From: Neoceratodus forsteri | Taxonomy: Eukaryota > Chordata > Ceratodontiformes > Ceratodontidae | NCBI GenBank assembly: GCA_016271365.2 | Contig: JADMNL010000028.1 | Location: 53,090,001 to 53,154,000 of the forward strand | Direction: 5' to 3' | Length of the DNA stretch: 64,000 nt | Shown: piece after piece, positions 1 to 11,219 of the stretch | Position numbering within the stretch: position 1 is the stretch's first letter | Layout of the letters: each line of letters opens with the position of its first letter | Program-made: the position numbers and the translations under genes | Notes under the pieces: model-generated | The model's database searches: none | Seen by the model: only the letters and a program-made list of their open reading frames with translations | What the model was told of the DNA's origin: nothing

Positions 1-99
1 TGCTTCTTACTCTTCATGCCTGGGCCTCCTGGGAAAGGCACACCTCACCTGGACCTCCTGTTTTCTAGTGACCTCATTCCCATACATACTATTGCTTAA

Positions 100-772
100 C
101 AATGATGGGTGAGGTCATTTGTCACATGTAGAATGTGAGAGGGCTGAACTCCCCGATCAAGTGGAAGAAGGTCCTCTCACACCTCAAGTGGCTCATGTCT
201 CAAGTGGTCTTTCTCCAGGAGACCAAACTTACACAGAAAGACCCGACCATGATGGTGAAAGATTGGGTGGGACAGCATGTGCATGCAGGAGCACCTATGA
301 GAAAGAGGGGGGTGATGTTAGTAATTCTTAAATCACTTCAGTGGGGTCTGGAGTCCACTGTTGCAGATGCAGAAAGGAGGTGGATGTTAGCCAGGTACTT
401 AACCCCCTCAGAGGCCGATTACCCTATGCAAAGTCTATGCTCCAAACCATGACAACCCTGTCTTCTTTCATAAGTTCTCCGGGGCTATAGGCTCTTTCAA
501 TACACCTTCAGTCCCCCTCATTATGGGGGGTGATTTCAACCTCACTCAGGTTCCCCATATAGATAGGAATGACACCAGCAAGGAGACACATGATAGGGGG
601 TCTAGGGCACTACACCAACTCATGTAAGAACGTGGTTTGTCCAATGCCTGGTGCCATTTCCACCCCAGAGTACGTGATTATACATTCCATTCGGAGGCCC
701 ATGCATCATACAGCAGAATTGATTTCTGGCTGACATCACACCCTGTGAATGAAGTTTTGCTTAGTTCTGATA
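100..772 (+). pseudogene. L1-like LINE ORF2, endonuclease part (first segment)
   Basis: This is the N-terminal apurinic-type endonuclease of an L1-clade ORF2, broken by frameshifts. One frame from about 135 reads a start like RGLNSPIKWKKVLSHLKW followed by VVFLQETKLT, the usual L1 endonuclease opening with the catalytic Glu of QET. Near 525-540 the GGDFNLT motif is readable, and near 715-730 SRIDFWL. The segment stops at a TA dinucleotide where Tigger-1 is inserted. The same domain resumes at 3160 with ISDHAPV, which holds the catalytic His. In the family the endonuclease nicks target DNA to prime reverse transcription. The copy is dead. The first 100 bases of the window are probably the same element but I see no motif there. 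Confidence 0.8.
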
Positions 773-863
773 TACAGTATACTCTCGATTATCCAAAACT
801 CGATTAACCGAATCTCCGCATTACCCGAATCAACTGTGTGTCCCCCTTGATTTGGCTGAGTAG

Positions 864-1127
864 CCGTTACCGCAACTGGTAAAATTAATTCATTTTTTCA
901 GTATCACAGTCAAATCCGTCTCACTGAGTCTCTAAAGTATCACCTGATTAGTTGTTACCGCAACTGGTAAAATTAATTCATTTTTTCAGTATCACAGCCA
1001 AATCCGTGTCACTGAGTCTCTAAAGTATCACCTGATTAGTAGTTACCGCAACTGGTGAAAATGAATTAATTCATTCAGTATCACAGTGAATTCCATTTAA
1101 CTAAATCTCTAAATTATCTCCTTGTTA
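864..1127. repeat. 88-bp tandem repeat, three copies, in Tigger-1 left end
   Basis: The string GTTACCGCAACTGGT recurs at 866, 954 and 1042, so the period is exactly 88 bp. The first two units are almost identical and the third has drifted. The array lies between the left terminal repeat and the transposase, a position where pogo-type elements can hold subterminal transposase-binding repeats. Binding is inferred only. Confidence 0.85.
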
Positions 1128-1209
1128 GCAAGTTGTTAAGTTGTAAAGTAAAAGCAGGTAGGCTAACAGGCATGCAGGCTGACAGACAGTGGCATTGTGA
1201 TGGCTAACA

Positions 1210-2797
1210 AATAAAAACAGCGTGTGCTCGATATCCACCAGAAGCTGAGAGTTCTCGAGTTTCTTGAAAATGGGGATCACATTGTTGATGATGCAGCATG
1301 ATTTCAAATCGGTAATGCCACAGTATGCGACATTAGAGATGACTGAGATAAACTTTGGGAGTGCGCTTTAACTATAGATTGTCCCGAAGGTACCTGCCAC
1401 AGAAAAGCTATGAAAGGGAGCAAAGATGAGGTGCTCGACAAGGTGCTCTATCTGTGGTTTGTCCAGCACAGAGTGAAAGGAACACCTAACTCTGGACCGA
1501 TATTGAAGCAAAAAGCTCTAACATTTTACAGAAATCTAAATGGCATGGATGACAGCTTCGGAGCTAGGGAGGAATGGCTGAACCAGTTCAAGAAATGGCA
1601 TGGCATACTCCAGCTTTCTGTGGCTGGTGAGTTGCTTTCAGCTTCTAGTGAGGGCATAGCCCCATTCAGAAAAAAAGCTGCATGAACTTATGTCTGCAGA
1701 GGGGCTGATTGAAGCACAAATTTACAATGCAGATGAAATGTGCACTTACTTGAAAATGATGCCAGAAAAGACACTAGCCAGCTGGTCTGAGAAGTCAGCA
1801 CTGGCTACAAGAAAAACAAAGAAAGGCTAACTGTTTTAGGTTGCACAAATGCCACTGGTAGCCACTGTCTTAAGCTTTTGGTGATTGGGAAATCTCTTTG
1901 TCCACGCTGTTTTAAACATGTCAATATGCAAACCCTGCCTGTAAGTTACAAAGCACAGAGCAATGCATGGATGAATGCAACAATATTTAAAGATTGGTTC
2001 CATTCTGAATTTGTTCCTTCTGCATGTAATCATTTAAGATCACAAAACTTCCGTCAGCATGCCTTATTGCTGCTAGACAATGCTGGAGTCCACCCGGATC
2101 CTGATCAGCTAATTTCTGCCGATGGTAGTGTTCACTGTCTTTATCTGCCACCCAACACAACCTCACAGCTGCAACCAATGCACCAGGGAATTTTAGCAAC
2201 ATGAAAAAAATGATACCATGCTAAACTTATGTCCAATGTTCTTGCTGAAGAAAATGACCAGACCTCCCTAAACCGATCCATAAAAAAATTAACAATTAAA
2301 GTTGCTTGCTCCTAGCAGAGTCCTGGTCTGAGGTTAGGCAGGAGACAATAGCAAGGTGCTGGGCAAAATCCAAGGTGCACCATGAGCCACAGTCTGAGCC
2401 CATTTTGATTCAGCAACAAATTGATGCTAACAATGCTCTAGAGTTAATAGCCAGCAAACAGATTTTGCACCAGATGCCATACAAGAGTGGACAAAGTGCG
2501 ATGAACATGATGATGGCTACGGGGAACTGTGATGACAACATCATGAACATTGCCCAGAACATACCTGACAGCACAGAGGTGGCAGAGGTTGAGGAAGAAG
2601 ATGGGACTCAAGTTCTTTCTGTTCCAGCACTGACGGCAGGGGAAGCCGTTGGAGCTTTCAACAAATCTTTACACTGGCTTGAAAGCCAAGAAAACACTGA
2701 CTACCGACACACCTTACTGTTACGTAAGTTGAGAATGCAAGCTGTGGAAAAAAGCAAAAAACAGTCGACTATAACTGAATTTTTTAGTGTTTGCTAA
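1210..2797 (+). pseudogene. Tigger-1 transposase (jerky/CENP-B-like DDE), broken
   Basis: The DNA-binding N-terminus is readable from about 1210 (RVLDIHQKLRVLEFLENGD) but has a stop. A CENP-B-type second helix-turn-helix follows at 1410-1685 (EEWLNQFKKWHGI). The catalytic DDE core spans about 1800-2200: NATG then LVIGKS, a central LLLLDNAGVHP with the second Asp, and LPPNTTSQLQPMHQG. In the family the last motif is QPMDQG, so the third catalytic Asp is His here. The first catalytic Asp is also not found. The tail (2306-2797) ends in QSTITEFF, a PCNA-box form. The frame breaks at about 1685, 1830 and 2204. It is a fossil that cannot catalyse transposition. Confidence 0.88.
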
Positions 2798-3159
2798 GTT
2801 CAAGTGACTGCTGCTGCTGCTGTTAACGCTGTTAGTGCTGCTTCTTAAGACGTTAGACACTGTTTATGTTACCGCTGCTGCTTGATGTGTTTAAATCAGC
2901 TTATGAATTTTATGCATCTGCACTTAGTCACTTTAAATTGTATGTCTTGATGATTTTAATTTTTGCCCAAAATGATTTTTCTAGAATAAAAATTGGTACT
3001 GTTTAGGTTATGACTTTTTTTGGGGGGAAACATTGATGCCACTAAACTGCATTGATTTTTCACCACGCTACGCATGCTTCCCCCAATTATCTGAATGTTG
3101 CATTATCCAAAAGAAATCAATGTCCCCCCCGCAATTTGAATAATCAGGGTTACACTGTA

Positions 3160-3534
3160 CTCCCTGTACTGATCTCCGACCATGCCCCGGTAATGCTCCA
3201 TCTGACATGGGGTACCCACCACCCTCCCCAGAAACAGACTTGACGATTAGACTCTACCCTGATACGAGACCTGGATTTTGTCCAATGGATTAAAGAGAAA
3301 GCACAGCAATTCCTGGTGCACAATCCCATCTCTCACACCTCAGCTCAAACCACTTGGATGGCCTTTAAAGCTACACTTTTGGGGGGGAGGTGATGGGATA
3401 TGCCTCCAGGAAATGCAGAGAAAGGGGAAAGCTATTGGCCAACTATTGGCCAGGCTGGAGGAAAGATTAACTCAGGTGGAAAAGGACTACAAAGCACTTC
3501 CCTATCCCTCACCCCACTCACAGCTTGGTAGAGA
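3160..3534 (+). pseudogene. L1-like LINE ORF2, end of endonuclease and linker (second segment)
   Basis: Directly after the Tigger-1 TA duplication the LINE frame resumes with ISDHAPVMLHL (about 3167-3210), the terminal SDH motif of L1 endonucleases. The linker toward the RT follows, with a frame change near 3275 and a charged stretch ending near 3530. It is cut at about 3534 by the end of DIRS-1 and continues at 15302. No duplication of LINE bases is visible across the DIRS-1 insertion beyond a shared A/T run. Confidence 0.8.
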
Positions 3535-4092
3535 AGAAAAATTACTCACCTTAGTAATACTGTTTCTTGTAATGGAGTCTTGCTGTATTCTGACTATTGC
3601 AGTTAGGTCCTGCCTTTCAACTGCCCCGGAGAACAAAGAGTTAAACTTTCCAAGGCCAGCATGCAATGTTCACTGCAAGCTCGGTTGAAGCCCCTGTCTG
3701 CTGTTGTTTAAACTCCAACCGTCAGATCTTTATGAGCAATACTCACTAGAAGTTCTGTGTGGAAACTGTAAAACTCACACTAGCCAACTGGCAACTAAGT
3801 TTATATAAAAGGGTTTTTTGGTTTCAAAGCAAAGACTCAAGTCAGGAAACCCAAAAAACAAAACACATCCCAAAACACAACGCTCACCCAAAATAAAGGA
3901 GGGTGAAAAAAGGACAACCCTTGGGTGCCAACACTGCTCCTGCCCACCCACATCCCAAAAACCAGGTTCTGAGAGGGGAGGCGGGGGAGGAGGTCAGAAT
4001 ACAGCAAGACTCCATAAGAAGAAACAACATTACTAAGGTGAGTCATTTTTCTTCAAACAACATGAAGTCTTGCTGTATTCTGACTATTGCAG
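3535..4092 (-). repeat. DIRS-1 terminal inverted repeat and internal complementary region
   Basis: The end at 3535-3610 (AATTACTCACCTTAGTAA, then GTCTTGCTGTATTCTGAC) is the inverse of the other terminus near 15240-15301. At 3998-4092 the two ends occur fused: the inverse of one end (AGCAAGACTCCATAAG) runs directly into the other (CAAACAACATGAAGTCTTGC). This fused copy is the internal complementary region, which in the DIRS model templates completion of both ends and circle formation. The sequence between them is untranslated. Confidence 0.85.
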
Positions 4093-4125
4093 ACTACTGC
4101 AGTACTCCATGGAGGAGGACAGAAC

Positions 4126-5350
4126 CTACTTTGGGAATAGACTCTGAAGTACAGCTGTGCCAAACCAAGCATCACTCCTAGCCTGGATGTCCAGGGAATA
4201 ATGCTTGGTGAATGTATGGATTGTTTTCCAGGTGGCTGCTTGACAAATTTCTAAGAGAGGAATATCCCTGGCAGCAGCCAGGGAAGCAGCTGTACCTCTA
4301 GTAGAGTGAGCCCACAGGTCTGAGGGTGGAGTTCTACCCAGTTTTTCATAGCAGAATTGTATACAAGAAACAATCCACCTGGCAATAGATCTCTTAGTGG
4401 CAGGTTTGCCCTTACCAACCTCTCCATATGTGAGGAACAATTGGAGGGACCTGTGACCCTTGCTGCGCTCTATGTAGTAGCTGAGGGACCTTTTAACATC
4501 CAAGCTGTGTAGCCTTCTCTCTTCAGAGGAGGAATGGTCAGTGAAGAAAACAGGGAGAGACACAGACTGGTTAAGGTGGGAATCTGAAACCACCTTACGC
4601 AAAAACTTGCTGTTAGTTCTTAGGACCACTTTATCTCTATGGAAAGAGATGAAATCAGGCTCCACTGACAGTTTTCCGAGTCAAGTACTTAAGTTCTGTA
4701 GAGGACAAAGGCTCAAAGGGTGGTTGCATAAGCTGAGCAATGCAAACATTAAGGTCCCAAGCAGGAGCAGGGTCCCTAAAGGGGGGGATTGGTGTGCAGC
4801 AATCCCTTGAAGAATTTACAAAACACAGGATGGTCTGACAGAGGAGAGGGCTTGCCTACTGAAAAGAAGGCAGAAACAGCTGCCAAATGCACTTTAAGTG
4901 TGGCTGGCCTAAGGCCTAGGCCATTGAGATGGACCATATAGTCCAGAACCGTAGGCAAGATTCAGCAGATTCTGGATAAATATCCTTATTAGTACACCAA
5001 ATAGTGAACCTTTTCCATTTGGAATTATAGGTCTTTCTAGTGGAAGGCTTTCGAGAAGCCTTAAGGATATCCAGAACCCCTTGAGAAAGATGCACATCAG
5101 CAAACTCTAACTCTTCAAGAGCCATGCCTTGAGATTGAGAGACCTGAGGTTCGGGTACCAAATCCTCCCCTGAGAGGATGTCAACAGGTTGTAATTCCTG
5201 GGAAGAGACAGGGGAAGGTGGACTGCTAAGGAGAGCAACAGGGGGTACCAGCACTGTCTGACCCAGTCCGGAGCAATCAGAATCACTTTGCATGGTTGTG
5301 ACCTTATCTTGACTAGCACCTTGAATGGGCGAGGGAAGGGGGAAAAGCAT
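4126..5350 (-). pseudogene. DIRS-1 tyrosine recombinase, catalytic-Arg region deleted
   Basis: The N-terminal core-binding part (5350-4916) contains LSQGVLDILKASRKPST and a short frameshift near 4970. The C-terminal catalytic part (4665-4126) contains AHSTRGTAASLAAARD (the HxxR motif), TWKTIHTFTKHYS (conserved Trp and nucleophile Tyr) and ends SLFPK. Compared with DIRS-2 and DIRS-3, about 60-70 bp between about 4670 and 4690 are missing, removing the segment that reads TSARCISEL there and holds the first catalytic Arg. The enzyme joins the circular cDNA into target DNA. This copy could not. Confidence 0.87.
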
Positions 5351-6004
5351 ACAGAAATGTCCCTTCCCAATTCAGAATCAGAGCATCCAGGGGGACTGAG
5401 CCAAGACTGGGGATCTGCAACAAAAGAGAGGAAGGGCTGCAAAAGATCTATCTGTGGAGTGCCCCATCTCAAGAAAATCACTTTCAAAACTAGGGGATCT
5501 AGGGTCCATTCGAGATGGCCCTGGGATATCCTGCTGAGAGCATCTGCTAGGACATTGTCCTTCCCTGGGAGGTGAACTGCTATCAGAGAGGTTTGCAGGG
5601 AACAGGCCAGGGACCACAACTTAATTGCTTCTGTGCACAAGGCTGTAGACTGAGTGCCTCCTTGCTTGTTGATGTGCCACATTGTGGTGGTGTTATCTGT
5701 TCTGATCTGGACCACCTTGTTCTGTACAGATTTGGAAAAGGCTTGCAGTGCCAGAAACACTGCTCTGAGTTCCAAGAGACTGATGTGAAGCAGAGATTCT
5801 TGAGGTGACCACAGCCCTTGGGTGGTAAGATCCCCCAGGTGGGCTCCCCAGCCGAGCAGGGAGGCATCTGTGGTGAGTATCACTGAAAGAGAATGAGTGA
5901 CAAAAGGAACTCCTTGTCTCAAATTGTCCTGATCCTGCCACCACTACAAAGCCTGGACCAGGGTTCGAGTCACTGGGACTAGTTTGGTAAGGGAATCCTT
6001 TCTT
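5107..6004 (-). pseudogene. DIRS-1 RNase H and downstream domain (distal part)
   Basis: On the minus strand this reads LTTDASLLGWGAHLGDLTTQ, then an ELRAVFLAL helix motif, IRTDNTTTMWHINKQGGTQS and HLPGKDNVLADALSR, which are the retroelement RNase H motifs with acidic residues in place. The following RWGTPQIDLL region is, in DIRS-group elements, sometimes described as methyltransferase-like; I see no clear DPPY-type motif here. It is severed at about 6004 by DIRS-2. The upstream RT half is at 11778-13047. Confidence 0.85.
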
Positions 6005-6560
6005 CAAACAACATGAAGTCTTGCTATATTATGACAATTGCAGTATGACCGCAGGTTAGAACTGCTCTGGAAGTGAAATAGTTAAATTTCCATGCAGGCA
6101 TGGAACTTAGAGTGCTAGCTTGGTTGAAAACTCTGTCTGTTGTGCTTCAAAGGTAAACTGTCAGATTCTTTACTCCGCCTCACTGAACAGTCGCTCCGGA
6201 GATTTCTCTTTCTGCTCGGTTCATTTTGTCGGTTTAAAAGTATTATTTTTCGGTTTTTAGCCAAAATTAAACCGCAACTGGTTGGTTCAAGCTCTCTCTG
6301 TGGTAATGTAAGTAATAGATAGGTTTTACATTAGTTTTTCTGTGTGGAACTTGTAATTTGTTATCGGTTCGGTTTGAACCGATCAGGTTGTATTTAAATC
6401 TACTAGTCCTTTTTTAGAGTGTGGTTCCCCGTTCTTATCGGTTCTAAAAAAAACAGATTTCATTACGGTTTTTTCCACGACCCGTGACACGGTTGGGAAC
6501 CGATAAGGGTGTCTTGCTTGGTGGATTGCCACAAACGGGCAAGTTGGTTAGGCTGGCATT
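6005..6560 (+). promoter_or_regulatory. DIRS-2 inverted end and CGGTT-rich leader
   Basis: 6005-6190 is the left inverted end, complementary to 11575-11777. From about 6215 to 6560 the leader is packed with CGGTT and its complement AACCG, including TATCGGTTCGGTTTGAACCG at 6363. The same density occurs in the leaders of the other three DIRS copies. The role is unknown; recombinase, Gag or RNA packaging sites are possible. The start ATG of gag lies at 6561. Confidence 0.6.
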
Positions 6561-8256
6561 ATGTCTGAGAAACCCAAAAGAAACACTGGACCCACTGGTT
6601 TTCAACACTGTAGTGTTTGTGGGGAAGATTTTACTAAGGCTGACCCATGCACCACGTGTCTATTGTCTAGGGTTTGACCACCTCAATTCAGACTGCCAGA
6701 TTTGTCACAATTTCCCTGCTACCACCATAGATAAGAGAGTTGGTAGGCTCAGGGAAAGGGAGGCCAAAAAGTCCTCTGACCCGGATGGCCAGCCCAGTTC
6801 AGTACCAATCGAACCGGATGGAGTGCCCTCTGACCAGGGCGATACTTCCTCGGGCAAACGAAGAGCCGGTTCTGAGGAGCCGGTTCCATCAAAAAGGGCT
6901 AGAAAGTCAGCTAGTTTAGAAGCCAACGTTATATACAACTGCTGAGGAAATAAGCTAAAAGCAATTAAAAAACTGTCCAGTCTCTCTCTCCGTTCCACTG
7001 AACCAACACCTTCTGGTAAGCGTTCGGTTCGGCCGGTTCCACTGGTTCAAGATTATGATTTTGAGGATTTTTATGAACCAGTGGAGGGGGAAGAGGAATA
7101 TGAGAAGAGTGAATATGGTTTTGAAGATCTGGATATGTCCATTGATCCGGACATCTCTCCAGATAGACCCCTAGGGGTTTCTCCTCCAAGACTTTCTGAG
7201 TCCCCTTCTCATTTCATGTTTTATAAAAAAGATGCTGAAACTCTCCAGCTCCCTGTTGAGGAAGCTGTTGACCAGGAGGAGCCAGACTATGTAGAAATGA
7301 TGGATATTCCAGAGTCTAGGAGACGGGATTTAAGAATGCATGGGATAGACATAAAGGAATTCTGGAGGTCAGGGGTAAGGGGCAACAGACTTCCTGGAAA
7401 ACATAAACTGAACTTACAAACTTAAATGGGCAGACTGGGTGGGCCAGACAGTAAAAGTTTTAAAAACTCCTCACACTATACCTCCTGTGGATAAAAGGAT
7501 GGACAAGAGGTATACCTTATCAGGCTCCGACACTGATTTCCTCACTCAGCAATGCAGCCATGTGGGGGTAGTGCAGGCTGCAGTCTGTGACAAGGCTAAT
7601 ATTCCCCTAGCTTCACACCCCCCTGAGAAGGACTCCAGAAAGATTGATGCTATGGCTAAGAAACAGTACATGGCAGCATCTTTGGGGCTCAGACAAGCAA
7701 ATTATATGGCTTATGCTGCTAGGTACCAGAAATCCAGATGGGATACTGTGCTGGCCCTAGCAAAACAAGTCCCTGACCAGCTTGCCAGGAGCTAGAACAG
7801 GTGGCTATGGATGGTATTGAGGCATCCAAGGTGCAATTTCATGCTGCAGTGGACTCTAATGATGTTTCATCAAGAGTCATGGCTACATCTGTGGCACTTT
7901 GCAGGATGGCTTGGCTCAGATGTACTACCCTGTCTCAGGACACCCAGTCCAAGACTATGGATTTTCCTGTTGTGGGAAATTCTCTGTTTGGGGAGCAAAC
8001 AGAGAATTACATGAAGAAAATCGATGAATATAGGACCACCTATAGGAGAGCACAGGCCAAGCAAAGGCAGGCCACTCCTCAAAAGCAGCTTCCTAGAGGC
8101 AGGGGCAGGCCTTTTCATAGGCCTTTTTACCAAGCCCAAGCTTCCTCCTCCTCCGCCTATGCTCAGAGGGGGTTCTTTAGAGGAAGAGGCAGACGGGATA
8201 CAAGTAGGTCTGCTTCCACCCCTCAGCCCAAAGCCCCTGCCAAACAGGCACCCTGA
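6561..8256 (+). pseudogene. DIRS-2 Gag
   Basis: The start MSEKPKRNTGPTGFQHC is shared by all four DIRS copies. A Cys/His cluster follows (CSVCG, then C and H residues, then DCQICHNFP), which looks zinc-binding. A long acidic, Pro/Ser-rich region and the motif SPDRPLGVSPPRLSESPSHF precede a conserved core (MDKRY, ACDKANIPLASHPPEKDS, GLRQANYMAY). The C-terminus is Arg/Gly-rich (RGFFRGRGRRD), typical of nucleic-acid binding. Frames change near 6645, near 6955, around 7320-7440 (a short piece there looks rearranged) and at 7795. DIRS Gag packages element RNA. pol overlaps the last ~230 bp in another frame. Confidence 0.85.
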
Positions 8257-9841
8257 TGGGATTGCCAGGGCCGATTCTCCTCTACCTGTAGGGGGCAGGC
8301 TGGCTTACTTTGTCCAGGACTGGAAGTCTTTAACATCAGACAAGTGGGTCCTGGAAGTAGTAAGCCAGGGACTGGTTCTCAGTTTCAAAAATTTCCAAAG
8401 CTGAGAACCAGATCTTTTCCACCTGCAACTCCATCAGAGGCTCTTGCCTTAGAGGCAGAGGTCTCTACCCTCCTGGCTCTCAGAGCTGTGGAAAGGGTTC
8501 CTCCCCTACACCAGGGCAAAGGTTTGTACTCCAGGTACTTCCTTACCCCAAAAGACAGGAGAATGGCGGCCCATCCTGGATCTCAGATATTTAAACAAGC
8601 ACCTTTTAAAACCAAAGTTCAAAATGGTGACTCTGGGAATTATCCTACCCTCTCTAAGACCAGGGGACTGGCTAGCTTCCCTGGACCTCAAGGATGCCTA
8701 TTTCCATATTCCCATCAGAGGCTTCCATCGAAAGTACCTCAGGTTCGAGCTGCCCTCAGGCCACTACCAGTTCAGAGCAATGCCCTTCGGCCTCACTTCT
8801 ATCCCAAGGGTATTTACCAAATGTCTGGCAGTAGCAGTTGACTACCTAAGAAGGCAAAAGATTGCCGTCTTTCCTTACCTGGACGATTGGCTCATAGTAG
8901 GCCAGTCCCCAGACCAGGTCAAATTACATCTCCAGATAATGCAGCAACTGCTTACCTCTCTAGGTTTCCTTCTGAATCTCTCAAAGTCATTTTTGGAGCC
9001 TGTCCAGCTTCTTACCTTCATAGGCACAGAGCTGAACACACAGGAAGCCAGGGCTTTCCTTCCCCTAGACAGGGCAAAGACCCTGGTCTCCCTGGCCTCC
9101 TCATTTACCCTGCAGGTCTCCCGGCCAGCAAGGCATTTTCTGCAGCTCCTAGGGCACATGGCTGCTTCCACAGCGGTTGTGCAGGGAGCAAGATTTCAGA
9201 TGAGGGACATCCAGTTCCATTTGAGAGCCTTTTGGTCTCAAAGAAATGATCCTCTTACCAAGTTGATCCCAGTAACTCGAACCCTGATCCAAGCCCTACA
9301 GTGGTGGCAGGATCAGACGAACCTGAGACAAGGGGTTCCTTTTGTCACTCAGTCTCATTCTCTAATCCTTACTACAGATGTGTCCCTCCTGGGCTAGGGA
9401 GCTCACATGGGCGATCTCATCACCCAGGGTCTGTGGTCTCCCCAGGAATCCCTGCTCCACATCAACCTGTTGGAGCTCAGAGCAGTTTTTCTAGCACTTC
9501 AAGTTTTTTCCAAATCTGTTCAGAACAAAAGTATTCAGGCCAGAACAGACAACACCACTACAATGTGGTACATCAACAAGCAAGGGGGCACTCAGTCTAT
9601 GGCCTTGTGCACTGAAGTGATGAGATTGTGGTCTCTGGCTTACTCCCTGAACACCTCCCTTATGGCAGTTCACCTCCCAGGCAAGGACAATGTCCTGGCA
9701 GATGTTCTCAGCAGGATTTCCCAGGGCCACCACGAATGGTCACTGGATCCCCTGGTCTTGGGAGTAGTATTTGCCAGATGGGGCACCCCGCAGATAGATC
9801 TTTTTGCAGCCCCAGACAATCACCAACTTCCTCCTATTTGA
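8024..9841 (+). pseudogene. DIRS-2 reverse transcriptase and RNase H
   Basis: This pol frame overlaps the end of gag from about 8024. RT motifs: a PILDLRYLNKHL-like opening near 8570, ASLDLKDAYFHIPI near 8680-8715 (first catalytic Asp), FRAMPFGLTS near 8770, and FPYLDDWLIVGQS near 8870-8905 (catalytic DD). RNase H follows: LTTDVSLLG near 9367 (Ala to Val and an in-frame stop at 9396), ELRAVFLALQ, RTDNTTTMWYINKQGG and HLPGKDNVLADVLSR. Frames change near 8400 and 8560. It would copy element RNA within the DIRS replication cycle. The stop and frameshifts make it inactive. Confidence 0.88.
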
Positions 9842-9911
9842 TGCAGGCCCCCAGTGTTGGGCTGTCTCCCGCTGGATGCCTTAGCCCTCAATTGGGAGGG
9901 GAAGTTTCTCT

Positions 9912-11185
9912 ATGCCTTCCCCCCTTTCCTCTCCTGTTCAAAGTGCTAGTCAAAATCAGATCCCAATCCTGAAAAGTCATTCTAATAGCTCCGGATTGGG
10001 CCAGACAGCCCTGGTATCCACTCCTGCTGTCCTTAGCAGTCCATCCTCCCCTGTGCCTTCCCAAGAATCACAATCTGTTAACCTGTGCCCAGGGAAGGGT
10101 CTGGTACCTGAATCACAAATCTCTCAATCTCAAGGCTTGGTTCTTGAAGAGTTAGAGTTTGCTGATTTACACCTTTACCAAGGTGTAATGGATATATTGA
10201 AGGCCTCAAGGAAGCCTTCCACCAGGGCTACTTACAATTCCAAATGGAAAAGGTTTTCCATATGGTGCTCAGGAAAGCATATTTCCCCAGTCTCTGCTGA
10301 TCTACCCACAGTCCTGGATTATATGGTCCACCTGAATTCTTTGGGGCTGAGACCAGCTACCCTCAATGTGCACTTGGCAGCTGTGTCTGCTTTTATTTCA
10401 GCAGGTAAATCCTCTTCTCTTTCAGCTCATCCCGTATTTTCCAAGTTTTTTTTAAGGGTTGTTGCACACCAACCATCCATTCAGAGATCCTGCCCCTGCC
10501 TGGGATCTTAATGTTTGCATTGCTCAGCTATGCAACCCCCTTTCGAGCCCTTGTCTTCAGCTGAGCTCAAGTACTTGACTTGGAAAACTGTGTTTCTGGT
10601 AGCCATCACCTCTGCCAGATGCATAAGTGAATTACAAGCATTGTCAGTGGAGCAGGAGTTTATCTCTTTCACAGAGATAAGGTGGTCCTTCGGACTAACA
10701 GAAAGTTCCTGCCTAAGGTGGTTTCAGATTTCCACCTTAATCAATCTATTTCTCTTCCAGTGTACTTCACTGACCACTCCTCCTCTGGGGAGAGGAGGTT
10801 GCACAGCCTAGATGTGAAGAGAGCCCTTAGTTACTACATAGAGCGTACCAAGGGTCATAGGTTTGACTCCCTCCAACTGTTCCTTACCTATGGTGAAGTT
10901 GGGAAAGGGAAGCCAGCCACTAAAAGATCCATTGCCAGGTGGATTGTCTCTTGTATCCAATTCTGCTACGATAAGTTGGGTAAAGTTCCTCCCTCAGGCC
11001 TGAGGGCTCACTCTACCAGAGGTACAGCTGCTTCTCTGGCTGCTGCCAGAGACATTCCTATTCTAGAAATATGTCAAGCAGCTACCTGGAAAACAGTTCA
11101 CACTTTTACCAAGCATTACTCCTGGACATCCAGGCTAGGAGTGATGCTTGTTTGGCACAGCCGTGCTTCAGAGCCTATTTCCTAA
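9912..11185 (+). pseudogene. DIRS-2 tyrosine recombinase
   Basis: The N-terminal core-binding domain is open from 9912 to about 10450 (YQGVMDILKASRKPST, YNSKWKRFSIWCSGK, TVLDYMVHLNSLGLRPATL). A T-run near 10455 shifts the frame. The catalytic part continues in other frames: TSARCISELQAL (first Arg, about 10610-10640), FTDHSSSGERRLHSLDVKRA, LRAHSTRGTAASLAAARD (HxxR, about 11000-11050), TWKTVHTFTKHYS (Trp and Tyr, about 11090-11120). Relative to DIRS-1 one C is lost just after the Tyr, changing the last residues. All catalytic residues can be read but not in one frame. Confidence 0.88.
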
Positions 11186-11219
11186 GTAGGTTCTGTCCCT
11201 CCTCCATGGGGGTACTGCT

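Larger units (their letters stand above)
775..3157 (+). mobile_element. Tigger/pogo-type DNA transposon (Tigger-1)
   Basis: The element starts CAGTATACTCTCGATTATCC at 775 and ends with the inverse, GAATAATCAGGGTTACACTG, at 3157. TA target duplications lie at 773-774 and 3158-3159. Its 2383 bp hold one broken transposase (about 1210-2797) with a C-terminal PCNA-type motif, and a three-copy 88-bp tandem repeat near the left end. TA duplication, CAG termini and a jerky/CENP-B-like transposase identify the Tigger branch of Tc1/mariner/pogo. It sits inside the endonuclease of an L1-like LINE, whose reading resumes directly after the right TA. The region 2798-3060 is 3' untranslated sequence. Confidence 0.9.
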
